A DNA stretch of 64,000 nt, taken from the NCBI GenBank assembly GCA_029935315.1, contig JAOZKN010000002.1, positions 1 to 64,000 on the forward strand. Reading direction: 5' to 3'. Both the position numbers and the translations under genes were made by a program. This document shows, one piece after another, positions 18,886 to 29,301 of this stretch (positions are counted from its first letter, which is position 1; every line of letters starts with the position of its first letter). Under the pieces are notes generated by a model that did no database searches, was not told where the DNA came from, and worked only from the letters and a program-made list of their open reading frames with translations. Source of the DNA: Desulfocapsa sp. (GTDB lineage: Bacteria; Desulfobacterota; Desulfobulbia; Desulfobulbales; Desulfocapsaceae).

Positions 18886-19440
18886 ATGAGTGAAGTGATT
18901 ACAGAGTTATCGGGCAAAATGCAGAAGAGCGTGGAAACCTTTAAAGGGGAACTCTCTAAAGTTCGAACCGGCAGAGCCTCCGTGTCCCTTCTTGATGGAA
19001 TATCCGTAGATGCCTATGGTTCGATGTTGCCTATGAATCAGGTTGCTACTGTTACTATCCCCGAGAGTCGAATGATTGCCGTTCAGCCTTGGGATCCTCA
19101 GATGATTCCAGCCATTGAGAAGGCAATTTTGAAATCCAATATCGGCCTTGCACCAGCCAATGATGGAAAAGTTATACGTCTGAATATTCCCCAACTCACC
19201 GAAGAGCGAAGAAAAGAACTCGTTAAACAGGTACGTAAGGTATCAGAGGAATTCAAGGTTGCCATTCGTAATATTCGTCGTGAAGCCATAGATATTTTGA
19301 AGAAACAGAAAAAAGATAAGGAAATCTCTGAAGATGATCTGTTTAAACTTCAGGATGACGCCCAGGCTGAGACAGATAAGTATGTAAAAGAGATTGATAC
19401 GGTTACAGATCATAAAGAAGTAGAGATGATGGAAGTGTAA
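18886..19440 (+). CDS. frr: Ribosome recycling factor
   Basis: Splits post-termination ribosomes together with EF-G. ATG 18886 lies 7 bases after TAAGGAGA and yields 184 residues, the family length; a TTG two codons earlier is too close to the site. The helical domain (LSKVRTGRASVSLLDGI) and VRNIRREAI-like NIRREAIDILKK are typical. Gene order pyrH-frr-uppS is conserved. Confidence 0.96.
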   Translation: MSEVITELSGKMQKSVETFKGELSKVRTGRASVSLLDGISVDAYGSMLPMNQVATVTIPESRMIAVQPWDPQMIPAIEKAILKSNIGLAPANDGKVIRLNIPQLTEERRKELVKQVRKVSEEFKVAIRNIRREAIDILKKQKKDKEISEDDLFKLQDDAQAETDKYVKEIDTVTDHKEVEMMEV

Positions 19441-19511
19441 CGCCGTTGTAAAACTTTTTACGCTCTTTTTGGGATGTTGTTGTAATATTTTCATCACCAC
19501 TATTCTTGATT

Positions 19512-20258
19512 ATGCCAATTCCAGACTCAATTGACCCAGATCGTATTCCCCGTCATGTTGCCATTATTATGGATGGCAATGGCCGCTGGGCCAAACAGCA
19601 GGGGAAGCCTCGTCTGTATGGCCATGGTGTAGGAGTCGTTTCAGTTCAGGAAATTGTTGAGTGTGCCACTGAATGGGGTGTTGAGGTGCTGACCTTGTAT
19701 GCCTTCTCTACTGAGAACTGGAAACGACCTGTCGATGAAGTTGGCGGGCTTATGGGCCTGCTCAAGAACTACCTTCTCAAAGAATTGGCCAAAATGGTGA
19801 AGAACTCCATTCGTCTCACCTGTATTGGTGACATTGCAAAACTTCCGGGAGACGTTCGCCAGGTCCTTGAGGATACCATGCGTGAAACTGCTGCAAATAG
19901 TCGGCTGACCCTCAATCTGGCTCTCAGTTATGGCGGTCGGGCAGAGCTGATTCAGGCTATTCGAAAAATAGCAGAGGATGTCAGCAAGGGCGTCCTTGAT
20001 GTCTCTGCCATCGATGAAAGGCTTATTGATTCACATTTGTACACAGCGGAGCTACCCGATCCTGATCTTCTTATTCGCACTGGTGGTGAAGCGCGTTTGT
20101 CGAACTTTCTTCTCTGGCAGGCATCCTATGCAGAGATCTACTTTACCGATACCATGTGGCCTGATTTTCGTGAACAGGCTTTTGCCAGTGCCATTGATGA
20201 ATTTCAGGGGCGGGAAAGACGTTTTGGTAAAACCAGTGCTCAGGTAGAAGGCGGATAA
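19512..20258 (+). CDS. uppS: Undecaprenyl (polyprenyl) diphosphate synthase
   Basis: Cis-prenyltransferase that makes the lipid carrier for peptidoglycan and LPS. It has 248 residues from ATG 19512; a TTG at 19506 is an alternative, and no good ribosome binding site is seen. HVAIIMDGNGRWAKQ carries the catalytic Asp, and RTGGEARLSNFLLWQ and the YTD-like YFTDTMWPDF motifs follow. It starts the uppS-cdsA-dxr-rseP run. Confidence 0.95.
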   Translation: MPIPDSIDPDRIPRHVAIIMDGNGRWAKQQGKPRLYGHGVGVVSVQEIVECATEWGVEVLTLYAFSTENWKRPVDEVGGLMGLLKNYLLKELAKMVKNSIRLTCIGDIAKLPGDVRQVLEDTMRETAANSRLTLNLALSYGGRAELIQAIRKIAEDVSKGVLDVSAIDERLIDSHLYTAELPDPDLLIRTGGEARLSNFLLWQASYAEIYFTDTMWPDFREQAFASAIDEFQGRERRFGKTSAQVEGG

Positions 20259-20262
20259 ACTG

Positions 20263-21060
20263 ATGAACAGAGTTCTTCCAGGTCTTATGCTTGCAGGCTG
20301 CTGGCTTTTTCTCCTCTTGAAAGGTTCTGCAGTTTTGTTTGCTCTTGTGCTTGTTCCAGCCCTTGGCATTGGTGCATATGAGTACGGCAGGATGTCGCTG
20401 TGCGAAGACTCTTTTCAGCAATCTGTTTTGCTTGCATTCCTGGCTATTCTCCCGTTATCTTTTCAAATATTCTCCCCCGAATTTGGGCTGGATGCTGGTT
20501 TTGTGCTTGGTTTTCTGCTCCTTGCTTTGTGGAGCCTTGCCATTTACCGTGATGGATTTGACAGCTACGGCTTCTTTACCCGATGTACTTTTGGGCTTGT
20601 ATGGATTGGTTTTATGGGGGCGCATCTCTATTTGATTCGCGTTCTCCCTGAAGGGAATGCATGGTTGTTGATCTTAACTGGTATTACTGCAGGATCCGAT
20701 TCAGGAGCCTACTATGTTGGACGCGCTTTTGGTAAACATAAGCTGAGTCCTTTGATCAGCCCTAATAAAACCATCGAGGGTGCTGTCGGTGGGATTTTCA
20801 CCGGTCTGATGGTAGCAGCACTGCTTGCCTTCCTGCTCCTTGAAACGGTTCCCTGGATATTTATTCTTTTTGCAGCTTTTGTTCTCGGGATCATAGGGAT
20901 ATGCGGAGACCTTTGTGAATCTATTGTAAAACGAGCCACAGGTACCAAGGATTCTGGGACAATCCTCGGTGGTCATGGTGGTATTCTTGATCGTGCTGAT
21001 TCTATGCTTTTTGCCGCTCCTGTGCTTTACTATCTGTTACTCATTTTTCCCCTCACTTAG
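20263..21060 (+). CDS. cdsA: Phosphatidate cytidylyltransferase
   Basis: Makes CDP-diacylglycerol from phosphatidate and CTP at the inner membrane. It has 265 residues and six to eight hydrophobic segments. The CdsA signature is in the C-terminal part ([21 protein letters not shown]), and [12 protein letters not shown] lies before it. The start follows uppS after 4 bases and the stop is 2 bases before dxr, so the genes are translated together. Confidence 0.95.
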   Translation: MNRVLPGLMLAGCWLFLLLKGSAVLFALVLVPALGIGAYEYGRMSLCEDSFQQSVLLAFLAILPLSFQIFSPEFGLDAGFVLGFLLLALWSLAIYRDGFDSYGFFTRCTFGLVWIGFMGAHLYLIRVLPEGNAWLLILTGITAGSDSGAYYVGRAFGKHKLSPLISPNKTIEGAVGGIFTGLMVAALLAFLLLETVPWIFILFAAFVLGIIGICGDLCESIVKRATGTKDSGTILGGHGGILDRADSMLFAAPVLYYLLLIFPLT

Positions 21061-21062
21061 CT

Positions 21063-22226
21063 ATGAAAACTCTCTCTCTTCTTGGCTCAACAGGCTCAAT
21101 TGGTTGTAATGTGCTGGATGTCGTTCGTACTTTTCCAGATCGTTACCGGATTTGCGGCCTTGCCGCCGGACGAAATATCAGTAAGCTTTGTGAGCAGGTA
21201 TTAGAGTTCAACCCCGAATGTATTTCTGTTGCAGAAGAGGAGGACGCCGAAGCACTTCGCAAAGAATTACCCGGCAAATTTCGTGATAACATTTTGTCTG
21301 GAACGGAAGGGAGCCAGGAAGTCGCCGCCTTTCATTCTGCAGACATGACAATCTCCGCCATTGTTGGAGCAGCAGGCCTTTTGCCAACCCTTGCCGCCAT
21401 TGAAGCGGGTAAGGACATTGGTCTTGCCAATAAAGAAACCCTGGTTATGGCCGGGAAGCTGGTCATGGACTTATGCCGTCGCAAAAAGGTGAAATTATTG
21501 CCTGTGGACTCTGAACACAGTGCAATCTTTCAGTCCCTTGAAGCAGGACGTCGGGATGATGTTGCTAAAATTATTCTCACAGCATCCGGTGGACCTTTCA
21601 GGCAGAAGAGCTATGAAGAGTTAACAACTGTCACTCCGTCCCAGGCTCTTGATCATCCCAACTGGGATATGGGACAGAAAATCTCCATAGATTCGGCCAC
21701 CCTTATGAACAAGGGGCTTGAAGTTATAGAAGCCAAATGGCTCTTTGATATGTCCGTTGATACCATTGACGTGGTTGTTCATCCGCAGTCCATTGTCCAC
21801 TCTCTTGTTGAATTTCAGGACGGATCTGTTATTGCCCAGCTTGGCATTCCTGATATGCGTATCCCCATAGCCTACGCTCTCTCCTATCCCCGGCGTCTGA
21901 AGATGGATCTTCCGGGCCTCAATCTTGCCCAGTGTTCAAATCTTGAGTTCCACGAACCTGACTATGAACGGTTTCCTGCACTCTCACTTGCCTTTACAGC
22001 CATTGAACATGGTGGGGTATTGCCGGCCGTATTAAATGCTGCCAATGAAGTTGCCGTTGCCGCATTCCTGGCCGAAGAAATTTCTTTTCTTGATATTGCC
22101 GCAACCGTGGCTAAAGTTATGGAAAAGGTTCGGGACGGCAGTGAAGATTCCATTGAAGATATTCTCCACGCCGATTCCCTCGCAAGGGAGGAGGCAATGT
22201 CAATTATTGCCGGCAGCTACTCCTAA
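21063..22226 (+). CDS. dxr: 1-deoxy-D-xylulose 5-phosphate reductoisomerase
   Basis: Second enzyme of the MEP isoprenoid pathway, forming MEP with NADPH. It has 387 residues. The nucleotide-binding GSTGSIG at residues 7-13, the [11 protein letters not shown] motif, the substrate/metal loop DSEHSAIFQ and [13 protein letters not shown] are all present. Its neighbour uppS uses the isoprenoid product, and ispG lies 3 genes on. Confidence 0.97.
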   Translation: MKTLSLLGSTGSIGCNVLDVVRTFPDRYRICGLAAGRNISKLCEQVLEFNPECISVAEEEDAEALRKELPGKFRDNILSGTEGSQEVAAFHSADMTISAIVGAAGLLPTLAAIEAGKDIGLANKETLVMAGKLVMDLCRRKKVKLLPVDSEHSAIFQSLEAGRRDDVAKIILTASGGPFRQKSYEELTTVTPSQALDHPNWDMGQKISIDSATLMNKGLEVIEAKWLFDMSVDTIDVVVHPQSIVHSLVEFQDGSVIAQLGIPDMRIPIAYALSYPRRLKMDLPGLNLAQCSNLEFHEPDYERFPALSLAFTAIEHGGVLPAVLNAANEVAVAAFLAEEISFLDIAATVAKVMEKVRDGSEDSIEDILHADSLAREEAMSIIAGSYS

Positions 22227-22254
22227 AATATCATGAATCGTTAAGGTTTATCCT

Positions 22255-23331
22255 ATGAATACTGTTGTTTCTTTTATCGTCGTTCTCGGTATCCTGATTT
22301 TTGTCCATGAACTTGGGCATTTTCTTTTTGCCAAACTCTTTAAGGTTCGGGTGTTGAAATTTTCTTTGGGCTTTGGCCCAAAAATATTCAGCAAGACCGT
22401 TGGCGACACTGAATATCTTATCTCTGCCTTTCCCCTCGGCGGATATGTGAAAATGTTTGGTGAGAATCCCGATGAGCAGGAAGATGCCAGTGGAGACCGC
22501 GAGGCCTCTTTTGCCCACAAAAAGGTCTGGCAGCGTTTTTTGATAGTTTTTGCAGGTCCTCTTTTTAACCTGCTCTTCACCCTTGGCCTCTTCTTTATGA
22601 TTTTTTTGTTTGTTGGGCTACCTGATAGCCGTGATACAACACGCATCGGCCAGGTGAATGCTGATTCTCCCGCGGCCCTTGCCGGGGTACTGGTTGATGA
22701 CACTATTCTTTCCATTAATGGTGAGCCTACGCAAGAGTGGATGGACGTTCTCAACCTGGTGAAAGATTCCGGTGGTAAGGAATTGATTTTTTATGTGGCT
22801 CGCGGTAGTGAAGAAATACAGCTTCTGGTCACTCCTGAAAGACTACCGGTCAAGAATATCTTTGGCGAGGAAGTTGAAGAACGTTTTATGATCGGTATCG
22901 TCAAGGCCGAGGAACTTTTCTACGCACCCACAGGTCTCGTGGGAGCTTTTCTGGCAGCATGCTCACAGACCTGGCTCTATATCAGTCTTACCGTGCTTGG
23001 TTTTGTAAAACTTATTCAGCAGGTAGTCCCGGTTTCCGAACTGGGAGGGCCGATTCTTATTGCTCAGATAGCCGGAAAACAGATGCAGGCAGGATGGGTA
23101 AATTATCTTTTTTTTATGGGCCTGCTCAGCGTCAACCTTGGTATCCTGAATCTTTTGCCCATTCCTGTGCTGGATGGTGGACATCTTGTGTTTTTAAGCA
23201 TAGAGGCCATCCGCCGCAAACCACTCACCGAAAAAATTCAGATAATGGCCCAGCAGTTCGGTATGGCCTTTCTGGGTGTGGCCATGATTTTTGTTTTTTA
23301 CAATGATCTGTTACGGATTTTCAGCTCGTGA
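22255..23331 (+). CDS. rseP: Site-2 membrane metalloprotease RseP
   Basis: Intramembrane zinc protease that cleaves anti-sigma factors or similar membrane proteins. It has 358 residues. The HELGH zinc motif lies in the first membrane segment (residues 19-23), one PDZ domain around residues 125-200, and the NLLPIPVLDGGHL motif with the third ligand near residue 300. With one PDZ domain it is shorter than E. coli RseP (two). The stop overlaps the tsaB start. Confidence 0.94.
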   Translation: MNTVVSFIVVLGILIFVHELGHFLFAKLFKVRVLKFSLGFGPKIFSKTVGDTEYLISAFPLGGYVKMFGENPDEQEDASGDREASFAHKKVWQRFLIVFAGPLFNLLFTLGLFFMIFLFVGLPDSRDTTRIGQVNADSPAALAGVLVDDTILSINGEPTQEWMDVLNLVKDSGGKELIFYVARGSEEIQLLVTPERLPVKNIFGEEVEERFMIGIVKAEELFYAPTGLVGAFLAACSQTWLYISLTVLGFVKLIQQVVPVSELGGPILIAQIAGKQMQAGWVNYLFFMGLLSVNLGILNLLPIPVLDGGHLVFLSIEAIRRKPLTEKIQIMAQQFGMAFLGVAMIFVFYNDLLRIFSS

Positions 23332-24056
23332 GTGAGAGCGATCCCCTTATTCTTGCCGTAGATACGGCAAGTTCCTGCAGTTCGGTGGCACTTACCAGAG
23401 GTGGTGTACATGGCGGCAGCTTACTGGCAACGCTTAGCCTGAATTCGAAGGTCACCCATTCCCGCCGCCTACTCACTGGGATAGACTGGCTCTTAACAGA
23501 AAATGGAGTTGAGTTCTCAGAAATTGATGGTCTTGCAGTCGGGCTTGGCCCGGGGTCATTCACAGGGCTGCGCATAGGAATGGCCACCATGAAAGGTCTG
23601 GCCACAGCTATGGAGAAGCCCCTTCTGGGTGTTTCAACCCTTGACGGACTGGCTGTTTCCTGTTCCGGCAGTACGCCCTTGTGTGCTCTTTTGGATGCAC
23701 GAAAAAAAGAGGTCTATCGCAGGTGGTATAAAAAAGACAGCAGGGGAATTTATCGAGGGAATGGTTCCATAGAAGCGCTCAGTCCCGGTGCTTTTACTGC
23801 AGAAATAACCGAACCGTGTCAACTGGTAGGGGACGGGGTTCTTGCCTGCGCTACTGCGCTGAAGGGAAGTGTTGAAGGATTGATAGAAATGGCCCCCCTT
23901 CCCCTGCAGTATATTAATGCGTCCACCATCGCCTTTCTCTGCGCTGAACAGTTAGCAAAAAATGAAATTATGGATTTGGAATCCGCCGTCCCACTGTATG
24001 TACGAGCCTCAGACGCGGAACTCAGTTTGTTGCAGAAAGAGAAGGGTGAGCAATGA
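23328..24056 (+). CDS. tsaB: tRNA threonylcarbamoyladenosine modification protein TsaB
   Basis: Scaffold subunit that works with TsaD and TsaE in making t6A37 of tRNAs. It has 242 residues. The ASKHA-type VDTASSCSSVAL at the N-terminus and the GLGPGSFTGLRIGMATMKGLA segment are typical. The GTG start at 23328 overlaps the rseP stop, and its end overlaps the ispG start (ATGA). The setting inside an isoprenoid operon looks like operon convenience. Confidence 0.93.
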   Translation: MSESDPLILAVDTASSCSSVALTRGGVHGGSLLATLSLNSKVTHSRRLLTGIDWLLTENGVEFSEIDGLAVGLGPGSFTGLRIGMATMKGLATAMEKPLLGVSTLDGLAVSCSGSTPLCALLDARKKEVYRRWYKKDSRGIYRGNGSIEALSPGAFTAEITEPCQLVGDGVLACATALKGSVEGLIEMAPLPLQYINASTIAFLCAEQLAKNEIMDLESAVPLYVRASDAELSLLQKEKGEQ

Positions 24057-25123
24057 TACTTAGAAAACAGACACGAACCATTCACATAGGTAATGTTCCC
24101 ATAGGTGGGAACAGCCCCATTTCTGTACAGTCCATGACCAATACGGATACAAGGGATGTGGATGCCACTCTGCAACAGATTACTGCATTGCAGGATGCCG
24201 GTTGCGAAATTATCAGGGTGGCGGTGCTGGACCAGGAGGCCGCTCTTGCGTTGCGTCAGATACGCGAAAAAATTCTGATCCCATTGATTGCCGATATCCA
24301 CTTTGATCATCGTCTGGCAGTTGCTGCCATGGAAAATGGAGCACAGGGAATTCGTATAAATCCTGGAAATCTGGGTGGGGCAGAGAAGCTCAGTAAAGTT
24401 GTGGATGCCGCCAAGGCCCATAAGGTTCCCATTCGTGTGGGGGTCAATTCAGGATCCATTGAAAAGGATCTGTTAAAAGAGTTCGGTTATCCCAGCCAGG
24501 AGAATCCAAGGTCTTTGATTGAGAGTGCTTTAAGAAATGTTCGGCTCCTTGAAAAACAGGGATTTGAAGAAATTAAAATATCCATCAAGTCTTCAGATAC
24601 CTTGACCTGTATCAGCGGATATCAGCAACTTTCCACCCTTACAGACTATCCCCTGCATTTAGGCGTGACCGAGGCCGGTGGATTGATAGCAGGAACTGTC
24701 AAGTCAAGTGTCGCCCTTGGTATCCTGCTCCATCAGGGGATTGGCGATACTTTTCGGATTTCCCTAACTCGTGATCCGGTGGAAGAGATCCGGGTTGGTT
24801 TTGAGCTCTTGCGTTCCTTAAAGATCAGAGAGCGAGGCCCCGAGCTTATCTCCTGTCCAACATGCGGCAGAACGCAGATTGATCTCTTCTCCATTGCCGA
24901 GGAAGTCGAGCGCTATGTGCAGACCATGAAGAAAAAAATCAAGGTTGCTGTTATGGGTTGTGTTGTCAATGGCCCGGGAGAGGCGAAAGAGGCCGATATT
25001 GGCCTTGCCGGCGGCAATGGTGTTGGTATAATTTTTAAAAAAGGTGAGTTGTATAAGAAGGTGAAGGAAGAGGATTTACTGGAGACCTTTTTAGACGAAC
25101 TTAAGAAAATGGAAGCGTTGTAG
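24053..25123 (+). CDS. ispG: 4-hydroxy-3-methylbut-2-enyl diphosphate synthase (IspG/GcpE)
   Basis: [4Fe-4S] enzyme of the MEP pathway that reduces MEcPP to HMBPP. It has 356 residues. A TIM-barrel N-terminal part holds SVQSMTNTDTRD, and the cluster domain provides CPTCGR near residue 268 and GCVVNGPGEA near residue 300. ATG 24053 overlaps tsaB by 4 bases. The following 273-base gap holds the structured element at 25238-25338. Confidence 0.96.
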   Translation: MILRKQTRTIHIGNVPIGGNSPISVQSMTNTDTRDVDATLQQITALQDAGCEIIRVAVLDQEAALALRQIREKILIPLIADIHFDHRLAVAAMENGAQGIRINPGNLGGAEKLSKVVDAAKAHKVPIRVGVNSGSIEKDLLKEFGYPSQENPRSLIESALRNVRLLEKQGFEEIKISIKSSDTLTCISGYQQLSTLTDYPLHLGVTEAGGLIAGTVKSSVALGILLHQGIGDTFRISLTRDPVEEIRVGFELLRSLKIRERGPELISCPTCGRTQIDLFSIAEEVERYVQTMKKKIKVAVMGCVVNGPGEAKEADIGLAGGNGVGIIFKKGELYKKVKEEDLLETFLDELKKMEAL

Positions 25124-25237
25124 GAAAGTATTTTCAGCTGTTGATTGTGTGTCAGCAGGCTAGCATGAAACATGCCATGTTTGAAATGCTTAACAATGAT
25201 GGACTTGTAAAAAGTAAACTCTTTGATGGCTAAGTAC

Positions 25238-25338
25238 AAAACTTCATATTCGAGGAATATAAATTTAGTGGAATGAGGCGTACTTAGGTACGTCGTAATG
25301 ACAGTAAATTTGTAGTGACGAAGAAGATGAAGAGTTTT
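25238..25338. repeat. Structured intergenic element, probable dispersed-repeat copy
   Basis: Within the ispG-proS gap three nested inverted arms share one axis. AAAACTTCAT (25238-25247) faces ATGAAGAGTTTT (25327-25338) with a 2-base bulge. ATAAATTTA (25259-25267) faces TAAATTTGT (25305-25313). GGCGTAC (25277-25283) faces GTACGTC (25288-25294) around a TTAG tetraloop. The pieces GATGGCTAAGTA, GGCGTACTTAGGTACG and GATGAAGAG resemble an intergenic repeat I remember from other deltaproteobacterial genomes; that match is memory, not search. Confidence 0.55.
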
Positions 25339-25396
25339 CACCCTAACTACCGGGTAATAGGACGCCATTAACAATAATTTTGAATTGTAATTTACT

Positions 25397-27109
25397 ATGA
25401 GATACTCACAGACACTGATCCCCACCCTGAAAGAAACCCCTGCAGAGGCTGAAGTTGTAAGCCATCGTTTGTTGCTCCGTGCTGGTTTTATCCGCAAACT
25501 GACAGCGGGTATTTACACATACCTGCCCATGGGGCTTGCTGCAGTACGTAAAGTAGAACAGATAGTACGCGAAGAGATGAACCGGGCTGGAGCACAGGAG
25601 CTGCTTATGCCAATGGTGCAGCCGGCAGATCTGTGGAGTGAAACCGGACGCTATGAAAAATATGGCCCGGAATTGTTGCGTTTTCACGATCGACATGGCC
25701 GGGAATCCTGCCTGGGGCCTACACATGAAGAGGTGATTACGGATCTTGCACGACGTGAAATCAGATCCTATAGGGACCTGCCCATAAACATGTATCAGAT
25801 TCAGACTAAATTCCGTGATGAGATTCGTCCCCGTTTTGGCTTGATGCGAGGGCGGGAATTTATCATGAAGGATGCCTATTCTTTTGATGCCGATGATGAC
25901 GCGGCAACGAAGTCTTATGAGATCATGTATGAGACCTACAAGAAAATATTCAGTCGATGTGGTCTTGAATTCCGACCGGTTGAAGCCGACTCCGGATCCA
26001 TTGGCGGCAGTTTTTCCCACGAATTTATGGTGCTTGCCGATACCGGTGAAGATACCCTTGTGATTTGCTCATCCTGTGATTACGCGGCAAACAGTGAAAA
26101 GGCTGCAGTTGCTGCACCTGCAGTTGATGAAAGTCCCATGCAGGATCTTGAAAAGGTCGAAACACCAGGGAAACGAAAGGTGAATGCTGTTTGTGAATTT
26201 ATGGACATCAAGGCCAGTGAGTTGGTGAAGACCATGGTCTACAAAGTAGACGGCGGAACCGTGGCAGTGCTTGTCCGTGGTGACCGTGAAGTGCAGGAAG
26301 TCAAACTAAAGAATATCCTTGGTGTGGCCGATGTTGAGATGGCAGACGATAAGGAAGTGTATGATGCAACGGGCGTACCCACCGGTTATCTGGGACCCGT
26401 TGGTATCAAAGTGAAATTACTGGTCGATCAGGAAGTGGCAGCCATGAAGAACTTTGTGGTGGGTGCCAATGAAAAAAACTTCCATATGAGAAATGTGAAT
26501 ATCGGCCGTGATTTTGAGGCTGCAGAAGTTGCAGATCTGCGCCAGATAAGTCCTGAAGATCCATGCCCCTCGTGCGGGGCGACATTGACCTTGAAGGAAG
26601 GCATTGAAGTTGGCCACGTGTTTAAACTTGGCACCGGATATTCCGAATCCATGAACGCCGTTTTCCAGGATGCAGATGGCCAGGATAAACATATGGTAAT
26701 GGGTTGTTATGGTATCGGGGTCAGTCGAATTGTGGCAGCTGCCATTGAGCAGAATCATGATGAAAATGGAATGATCTTCCCCATGGCCCTGGCTCCTGTG
26801 CAGGTCGTTTTGCTGAACTTGGGCTTAAAAGATGCGGAGATCACGGCAGCTGCAGAATCCCTTTATAAGGATATGCAGTCTCAAGGTGTAGAAGTCTTGT
26901 TTGACGACCGGGATGAGCGTCCGGGATTTAAATTTAAAGATGCTGATCTTCTTGGCATTCCATTACGTATCACGGTGGGCAAGCGCCTGACCAAGGATGG
27001 TGTGATAGAGCTGCGCCAGAGAAAAGATGGTACAACGGAAGAGCTTTCCCCTGAAAAAATAATTGAAAGAGTTCTTGAACTCATTCAGACTGAAATGGGT
27101 CATGGATAA
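25397..27109 (+). CDS. proS: Prolyl-tRNA synthetase, bacterial type with editing domain
   Basis: Class II aminoacyl-tRNA synthetase charging tRNA-Pro. It has 570 residues. Motif 2 ([21 protein letters not shown]) around residue 150, an inserted editing domain around residues 225-385 (motif [28 protein letters not shown]), motif 3 (GCYGIGVSR) near residue 435 and the anticodon-binding domain ([23 protein letters not shown]) follow in order. The last codons overlap the next gene by 8 bases. Confidence 0.97.
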   Translation: MRYSQTLIPTLKETPAEAEVVSHRLLLRAGFIRKLTAGIYTYLPMGLAAVRKVEQIVREEMNRAGAQELLMPMVQPADLWSETGRYEKYGPELLRFHDRHGRESCLGPTHEEVITDLARREIRSYRDLPINMYQIQTKFRDEIRPRFGLMRGREFIMKDAYSFDADDDAATKSYEIMYETYKKIFSRCGLEFRPVEADSGSIGGSFSHEFMVLADTGEDTLVICSSCDYAANSEKAAVAAPAVDESPMQDLEKVETPGKRKVNAVCEFMDIKASELVKTMVYKVDGGTVAVLVRGDREVQEVKLKNILGVADVEMADDKEVYDATGVPTGYLGPVGIKVKLLVDQEVAAMKNFVVGANEKNFHMRNVNIGRDFEAAEVADLRQISPEDPCPSCGATLTLKEGIEVGHVFKLGTGYSESMNAVFQDADGQDKHMVMGCYGIGVSRIVAAAIEQNHDENGMIFPMALAPVQVVLLNLGLKDAEITAAAESLYKDMQSQGVEVLFDDRDERPGFKFKDADLLGIPLRITVGKRLTKDGVIELRQRKDGTTEELSPEKIIERVLELIQTEMGHG

Positions 27110-29273
27110 AGAACTTCTCGTCACGGTAAATCCGGAAGGTTTAAAAACCCTGACCCGGAGTTATATGCATGGGACAGACTTGCAGGCCATTGATGATGCC
27201 TGGAAGCTTGCCGTTTCTGTTCATGCTGACAAAAAACATTTCTCCGGCACCCCCTACCTGGAGCACATTTTACAGGTGGCCTCGACTCTTGCCTCCATGC
27301 ATCTGGATCTCGATACCATCGTCGCCGGGCTTCTGCATGGTGTTTTGAAAGAAGGGGTAGAACTCAAAGCTTTGCGCAAAGAGTTCGGCGACAGTGTTGC
27401 CAATATTGTCAATGGCTGTACCCGTATCGCCAATGTGCATTATAATTCAAAACTGGCTCATCAGGCCGAGAACGTCCGCAAGATGCTCCTTGCCATAGCA
27501 AGTGATGTTCGGGTTCTGCTGGTTAAACTTGCCGACAGGCTTCAGGATATGTGTGTGCTCGATACTGTTGAGCCGCTGACCAGAAAAGAAATTGCCCGTG
27601 AAACAAAAGATCTTTACTCACCCCTTGCCTCGCGTCTTGGTATTGACTGGCTCAAACGTGAGCTTGAGGATCTCTCTTTTCAGTTTCTTTATCCCGACGA
27701 ATATGCAGAACTTGTTTCAAACCTGGAAAGCTCCCTTGCTGAAAGGCAACTCTACGTTGATGAAGTGATTTCCATCCTCCACGGTAAATTACAGGCAAGT
27801 AATATTGTACCCACTCGAATTATTGGTCGACCCAAACACCTCTATTCAATTTATAAAAAACTGGTAGTACAGCAGATTCCCCTGGAACGCGTGTATGACA
27901 AGGTCGCATTTCGTATCATTGTCAATACGGTGAAGGAATGCTACGAGGCCCTGGGCGTGGTGCATGCCAACTGGTCTCCGGTTCCCGGACGTATTAAGGA
28001 CTTTATCTCTGTACCCAAGGCCAACAACTACCAGTCCATGCATACCACAGTGATGGGGCCAAGAGATCATTTTATTGAAATTCAGATCCGTACAGAAAAT
28101 ATGGATCGTATTGCTCAGGAAGGCGTTGCTGCGCATTGGGCCTATAAAGAAGGAGAGAGGGCCAGTGATAGCGATACAAGATTGTTCAAGGAGCTGAAAG
28201 AGCTTGTTAAGAATCTGCAGGAAGTTGAGGATCCAAGGGAGTTTCTGGACTCAGTTCGTGGAGAACTGTATGCCAACGCTGTGTATGCCCTGACTCCCGC
28301 AGGTGAGGTAAAAGAGCTTCCGGAAGAGGCAAGTCCCATCGATTTTGCCTATGCCATCCATACTGAGGTCGGCGATCATTGTGTGGGAGCAAAGGTAAGC
28401 GGGAAACTGGTGCCCTTAAAATACCAGATCCAGAATGGAGATATTCTGGAAATCGTCACCTCCAGAAAACAGCGTCCGCGCAGGGGCTGGCTTGAACTGG
28501 TGAAAACCAGCCGTGCCAGGTCTCGTATCCGTTCCTGGTTGCGTAAGGAAGAACGGGAGAAGGCGCTTAATCTCGGTCGCGAAATTTGCGAGAGGGAACT
28601 GAAGAATTACGACACCACTTTGAAAAAGATGGTGAAGAGCGGGCATGTCAAACATCTGTTAAAAGACCTGCACTGCAACTCTTTAGAAGATATGCTGGCC
28701 AAGGTTGGCAGTGGTATGATCACTATTCCTCATCTTGTGAAAGTGTTGCAGCCGCCTGAGGTACAAAAAGAGAAAGATATCACCGAGCTCAGCGGGCCGG
28801 ACTCTTTTGCTGAACAAAAAACGCCACCCTCCAGTTCTTCTGGAATTGTTATCGAAGGTGTGGATGATATGCTGGTCAAGATAAGTCGCTGTTGCAATCC
28901 GGTTCCCGGAGATGCCGTTATGGGATTTATAACCAGTGGCCGTGGAATTTCCGTGCACAAAAAACAGTGTGTAAATTTACATGCCACCGATCCCAGGCGT
29001 TGGATTGATGTTGAGTGGTCCGCTGGACAGCATGGAGTCGGGCACAGGGTGGAAATACGGGTGAGTGCTGAAAATGGTAAGGGTGTTTTTGCGGCCATCA
29101 GTGCCTCAATAAGCAGTGATGATGCTAATATTGTAGAAATATCAGCACACACAACACCCACAGATACAGCGGATTTCCATATTGCTCTTGAGGTTGACAG
29201 CCTTGAACATTTACAGCAGATATTACAGCATTTACGTCAGATGAAACAGGTTATTGTGGCAAGAAGAGCCTGA
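27102..29273 (+). CDS. RelA/SpoT-family (p)ppGpp synthetase, degenerate hydrolase
   Basis: Long Rel protein for the stringent response; ATG 27102 gives 723 residues and overlaps proS by 8 bases. Order: HD domain (1-200), synthetase domain (about 230-345), TGS (about 405-465), a conserved Cys-pair (CCNPVPGD near 605) and C-terminal ACT (about 650-723). The hydrolase centre is altered: His55 and Asp145 (VKLADRL) remain, but HD is HG (79-80) and the following ED pair is KE (83-84). The synthetase keeps the RXKD form, RIKD at 297-300. I infer a synthetase without hydrolase activity. Confidence 0.92.
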   Translation: MDKELLVTVNPEGLKTLTRSYMHGTDLQAIDDAWKLAVSVHADKKHFSGTPYLEHILQVASTLASMHLDLDTIVAGLLHGVLKEGVELKALRKEFGDSVANIVNGCTRIANVHYNSKLAHQAENVRKMLLAIASDVRVLLVKLADRLQDMCVLDTVEPLTRKEIARETKDLYSPLASRLGIDWLKRELEDLSFQFLYPDEYAELVSNLESSLAERQLYVDEVISILHGKLQASNIVPTRIIGRPKHLYSIYKKLVVQQIPLERVYDKVAFRIIVNTVKECYEALGVVHANWSPVPGRIKDFISVPKANNYQSMHTTVMGPRDHFIEIQIRTENMDRIAQEGVAAHWAYKEGERASDSDTRLFKELKELVKNLQEVEDPREFLDSVRGELYANAVYALTPAGEVKELPEEASPIDFAYAIHTEVGDHCVGAKVSGKLVPLKYQIQNGDILEIVTSRKQRPRRGWLELVKTSRARSRIRSWLRKEEREKALNLGREICERELKNYDTTLKKMVKSGHVKHLLKDLHCNSLEDMLAKVGSGMITIPHLVKVLQPPEVQKEKDITELSGPDSFAEQKTPPSSSSGIVIEGVDDMLVKISRCCNPVPGDAVMGFITSGRGISVHKKQCVNLHATDPRRWIDVEWSAGQHGVGHRVEIRVSAENGKGVFAAISASISSDDANIVEISAHTTPTDTADFHIALEVDSLEHLQQILQHLRQMKQVIVARRA

Positions 29274-29301
29274 TCAGGGCAGGCAGGGAGAGCTCGCAAC
29301 A

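Noticed and set aside
25124-25396. T-box or other tRNA-sensing leader of proS
   Set aside because: No AGGGTGGNACCGCG-type T-box sequence and no terminator/antiterminator pair; the structure fits a dispersed element better.
24913-25497. 194-residue minus-strand ORF across the ispG-proS gap
   Set aside because: It overlaps the ends of two sure genes antisense and crosses the structured element; composition is not protein-like.
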